Positions 62,292 through 64,000 of a stretch of 64,000 bases of DNA are shown piece after piece. How positions within the stretch are numbered: position 1 is the stretch's first letter; each line of letters opens with the position of its first letter. The position numbers and the translations under genes are program-made. A model generated the notes under the pieces. It did no database searches. It saw only the letters and a program-made list of their open reading frames with translations, and had not been told where the DNA came from. Origin of the DNA: Clostridium swellfunianum (GTDB taxonomy: Bacteria > Bacillota > Clostridia > Clostridiales > Clostridiaceae); assembly GCF_023656515.1 (NCBI RefSeq), contig NZ_JAMOFV010000006.1, forward strand, positions 3,756,001 to 3,820,000, given 5' to 3'.

Positions 62292-62357
62292 AGGCTTTTA
62301 TAAGTTGAGCTTTTGCATTATAGGTATTTAGGAATTTATAATTATAGAGGAAAACTG

Positions 62358-63035
62358 ATGAATAAGGATAAATTAGCAGAAGGTATAAAAATTAAGATCA
62401 TTGGCGATAGTATTGCTGCTGGTGCGGGTAGTTCCATGAGCTATAGAACCGAGGATATGATATTTGAAGAGGATGGGACAAAGTTTTTTAGAAGAGTTGC
62501 GCCTAACAGCTGGTGGGGATTATTGGAGAAATATTTACGGCAAAATTACAGTGCAGTTACTGTTGAAAATAAAGGATGTGGAGGGGCATTTTCCTATCAG
62601 ATAAAAAAACACCTTGATGATTTGATTTCAAGGGAGGATAAATTAGTATTTCTTTTAATTGGATTGAATGACCGTAAACGCATTAATGGAATGGAAGAGC
62701 TAAAGAGTAATTGTGCAAGTATTGTTGATGAATTGATTAGTGACGGAAAAATAGTAGTTTTGTTAACCCCAAACCCATCCGTACATAGCAATGAGTATTA
62801 CTCCAATAGAATTTACCATACAAATGAAGTTGTTGAAATTTTGCGTGATGTTGCAAAAAGCAAAAGTATTCCATTGGTTGATAATTATAAATATATAATG
62901 GAATATCTTGAAAGAAATAAATTAGTTATTGATGACATCATTTATGGCGATGGATGCGGAAACGATGGGCTGCATCCATCAGATTATGTTCAGAGATTGA
63001 TGTTTCAGAATTTAATCGAGACTATGCAGATATGA
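62358..63035 (+). CDS. SGNH/GDSL hydrolase
   Basis: 225 aa from the ATG at 62358 behind TAGAGGA. Block I GDSIAAGAG (catalytic Ser), block II Gly in KGCGGAF, block III GLND, block V DGLHP (catalytic Asp and His) are all present, so the enzyme should be an active esterase or lipase of the SGNH type. No signal peptide, so cytoplasmic. Last gene before the rRNA region. Confidence 0.9.
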   Translation: MNKDKLAEGIKIKIIGDSIAAGAGSSMSYRTEDMIFEEDGTKFFRRVAPNSWWGLLEKYLRQNYSAVTVENKGCGGAFSYQIKKHLDDLISREDKLVFLLIGLNDRKRINGMEELKSNCASIVDELISDGKIVVLLTPNPSVHSNEYYSNRIYHTNEVVEILRDVAKSKSIPLVDNYKYIMEYLERNKLVIDDIIYGDGCGNDGLHPSDYVQRLMFQNLIETMQI

Positions 63036-63562
63036 TTTTAAGTTTAAAGAATATAAGTAAAAGTAAACAAGATTATTATTTTCTAGATATAGCATTAGCC
63101 TTCATACGAGCTTTCAGCAAGTGTTATATTCAAGTACAGGATAAATCAGGCTAGGTGATTAATATCTGATACTTATCCTAGTGTGTCAATAGAAGGAATA
63201 TCAAGAAAAGTTAAGGTAATAGAAGTCTAAAGGACCTAATGCAGTATTAAAGCGTTTATATGGAAATACTTATAGCGATAGCATGATATTATATTCCTTG
63301 TCGCCGACACAAAGCGACAAAGGATGATAAGTCCTGAGGCAGTTAATCCTATATGAGTAACAACAAAAACTGCTTTAAATTACCAGCAAGAAGATTGTTG
63401 ACAAAGCAACTTGAAGCTGATAAGATATAAAAGCTGTCAGATGACGGCAAACAAATTGGTCTTTGAAAATTAAACAGAGAATATAAAGGTAAATGACCAG
63501 CAATTCTTTTGAAGTTGAAAAACTTCTAAAAATAAGTAAGCGATGAGCTTAAAAGATTCAAA
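63036..63562 (+). other. Gap and pre-16S leader region
   Basis: No convincing gene. It contains the stem-loop CCTTGTCGC/GCGACAAAGG (63296-63324) and, near the end, GGTCTTTGAAAATTAAACAG, a sequence of the kind common in clostridial pre-rRNA leaders. The first ~120 bp after the SGNH gene show a short open frame on the plus strand without an RBS, judged a chance ORF. Confidence 0.7.
63398..63426 (+). promoter_or_regulatory. rRNA operon promoter
   Basis: TTGACA (63398-63403), 17-nt spacer, TAAGAT (63421-63426), TGA before the -10, ~140 nt ahead of the mature 16S end. Further rRNA promoters may lie upstream. Confidence 0.7.

Positions 63563-64000
<438 letters not shown>

Noticed and set aside
62954..63154. 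66-aa ORF overlapping the end of the SGNH gene
   Set aside because: Out of frame with SGNH, no RBS and no motif; probably chance in the rRNA upstream region.

Overview
The window looks like a chromosomal piece of a low-GC, spore-forming Clostridium (Clostridiaceae, cluster I-like). The DNA is AT-rich. It carries an FMN riboswitch ahead of a four-gene riboflavin operon, an alpha/beta-type small acid-soluble spore protein gene, and, at the right edge, the first ~440 nt of a clostridial 16S rRNA gene. TTG and GTG starts behind good Shine-Dalgarno sequences are common. Where an ORF could begin further upstream, I placed the start by its ribosome binding site.

Layout. 1-3.9 kb: a frameshifted Crp/Fnr regulator, a membrane diguanylate cyclase, and a DUF1538 membrane protein overlapping a tandem PII-like protein. 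3.9-7.8 kb: promoter, FMN riboswitch, terminator, ribD-ribE-ribBA-ribH. 8.2-9.2 kb: M19 dipeptidase. 9.3-21.9 kb: a carbohydrate locus that I read as beta-1,2-glucan (sophoro-oligosaccharide) utilisation. It has a GH94 phosphorylase plus an MBL hydrolase on the minus strand, and divergently two ABC permeases, a lipoprotein binding protein, a LacI regulator, a CE7 esterase and a GH3 beta-glucosidase, with LacI-type palindromes between the two arms. 22-39 kb: a mosaic of short, mostly single-gene units (deaminases, APH-like kinase, Vat-type acetyltransferase, caspase-like peptidase, GNATs, NUDIX, nitroreductase, PadR/DUF2812, serine hydrolase, a HAD pseudogene). 39.3-45.2 kb: spore protein, LysR, DASS anion transporter, exported protein, ApgM-like phosphomutase, MBL hydrolase. 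45.3-63 kb: chemoreceptor, methyltransferases, more GNATs, MFS, TmrB-like, an HTH-receiver fusion, P-loop proteins, SGNH hydrolase. 63.0-64.0 kb: rRNA leader and 16S 5' part.

The most unusual feature is a dispersed intergenic element at ~7.9, 34.1, 47.4 and 59.8 kb, with partial copies at ~22.6 and 48.6 kb. It combines a long hairpin closed by CTCGCAG/CTGCGAG (with a compensatory change in one copy) and, ~80-110 bp further on, a conserved promoter module TTGGTG-N17-TAnnAT. Each promoter-bearing copy ends just upstream of a plus-strand gene, and these genes are functionally unrelated. This may be a mobile or regulatory promoter cassette; I do not recognise it as a described family.

A second candidate system is at 26.76-29.3 kb. 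A strong promoter, a nine-codon leader ORF and an intrinsic terminator precede a Vat-like streptogramin acetyltransferase gene. That gene is followed without an obvious terminator by a caspase-like peptidase and a GNAT. This resembles a drug-responsive attenuator and would place the peptidase under the same control. Four interrupted genes and two gene remnants show that the accessory part is in flux. No CRISPR array, tRNA, transposase or phage module was recognised.
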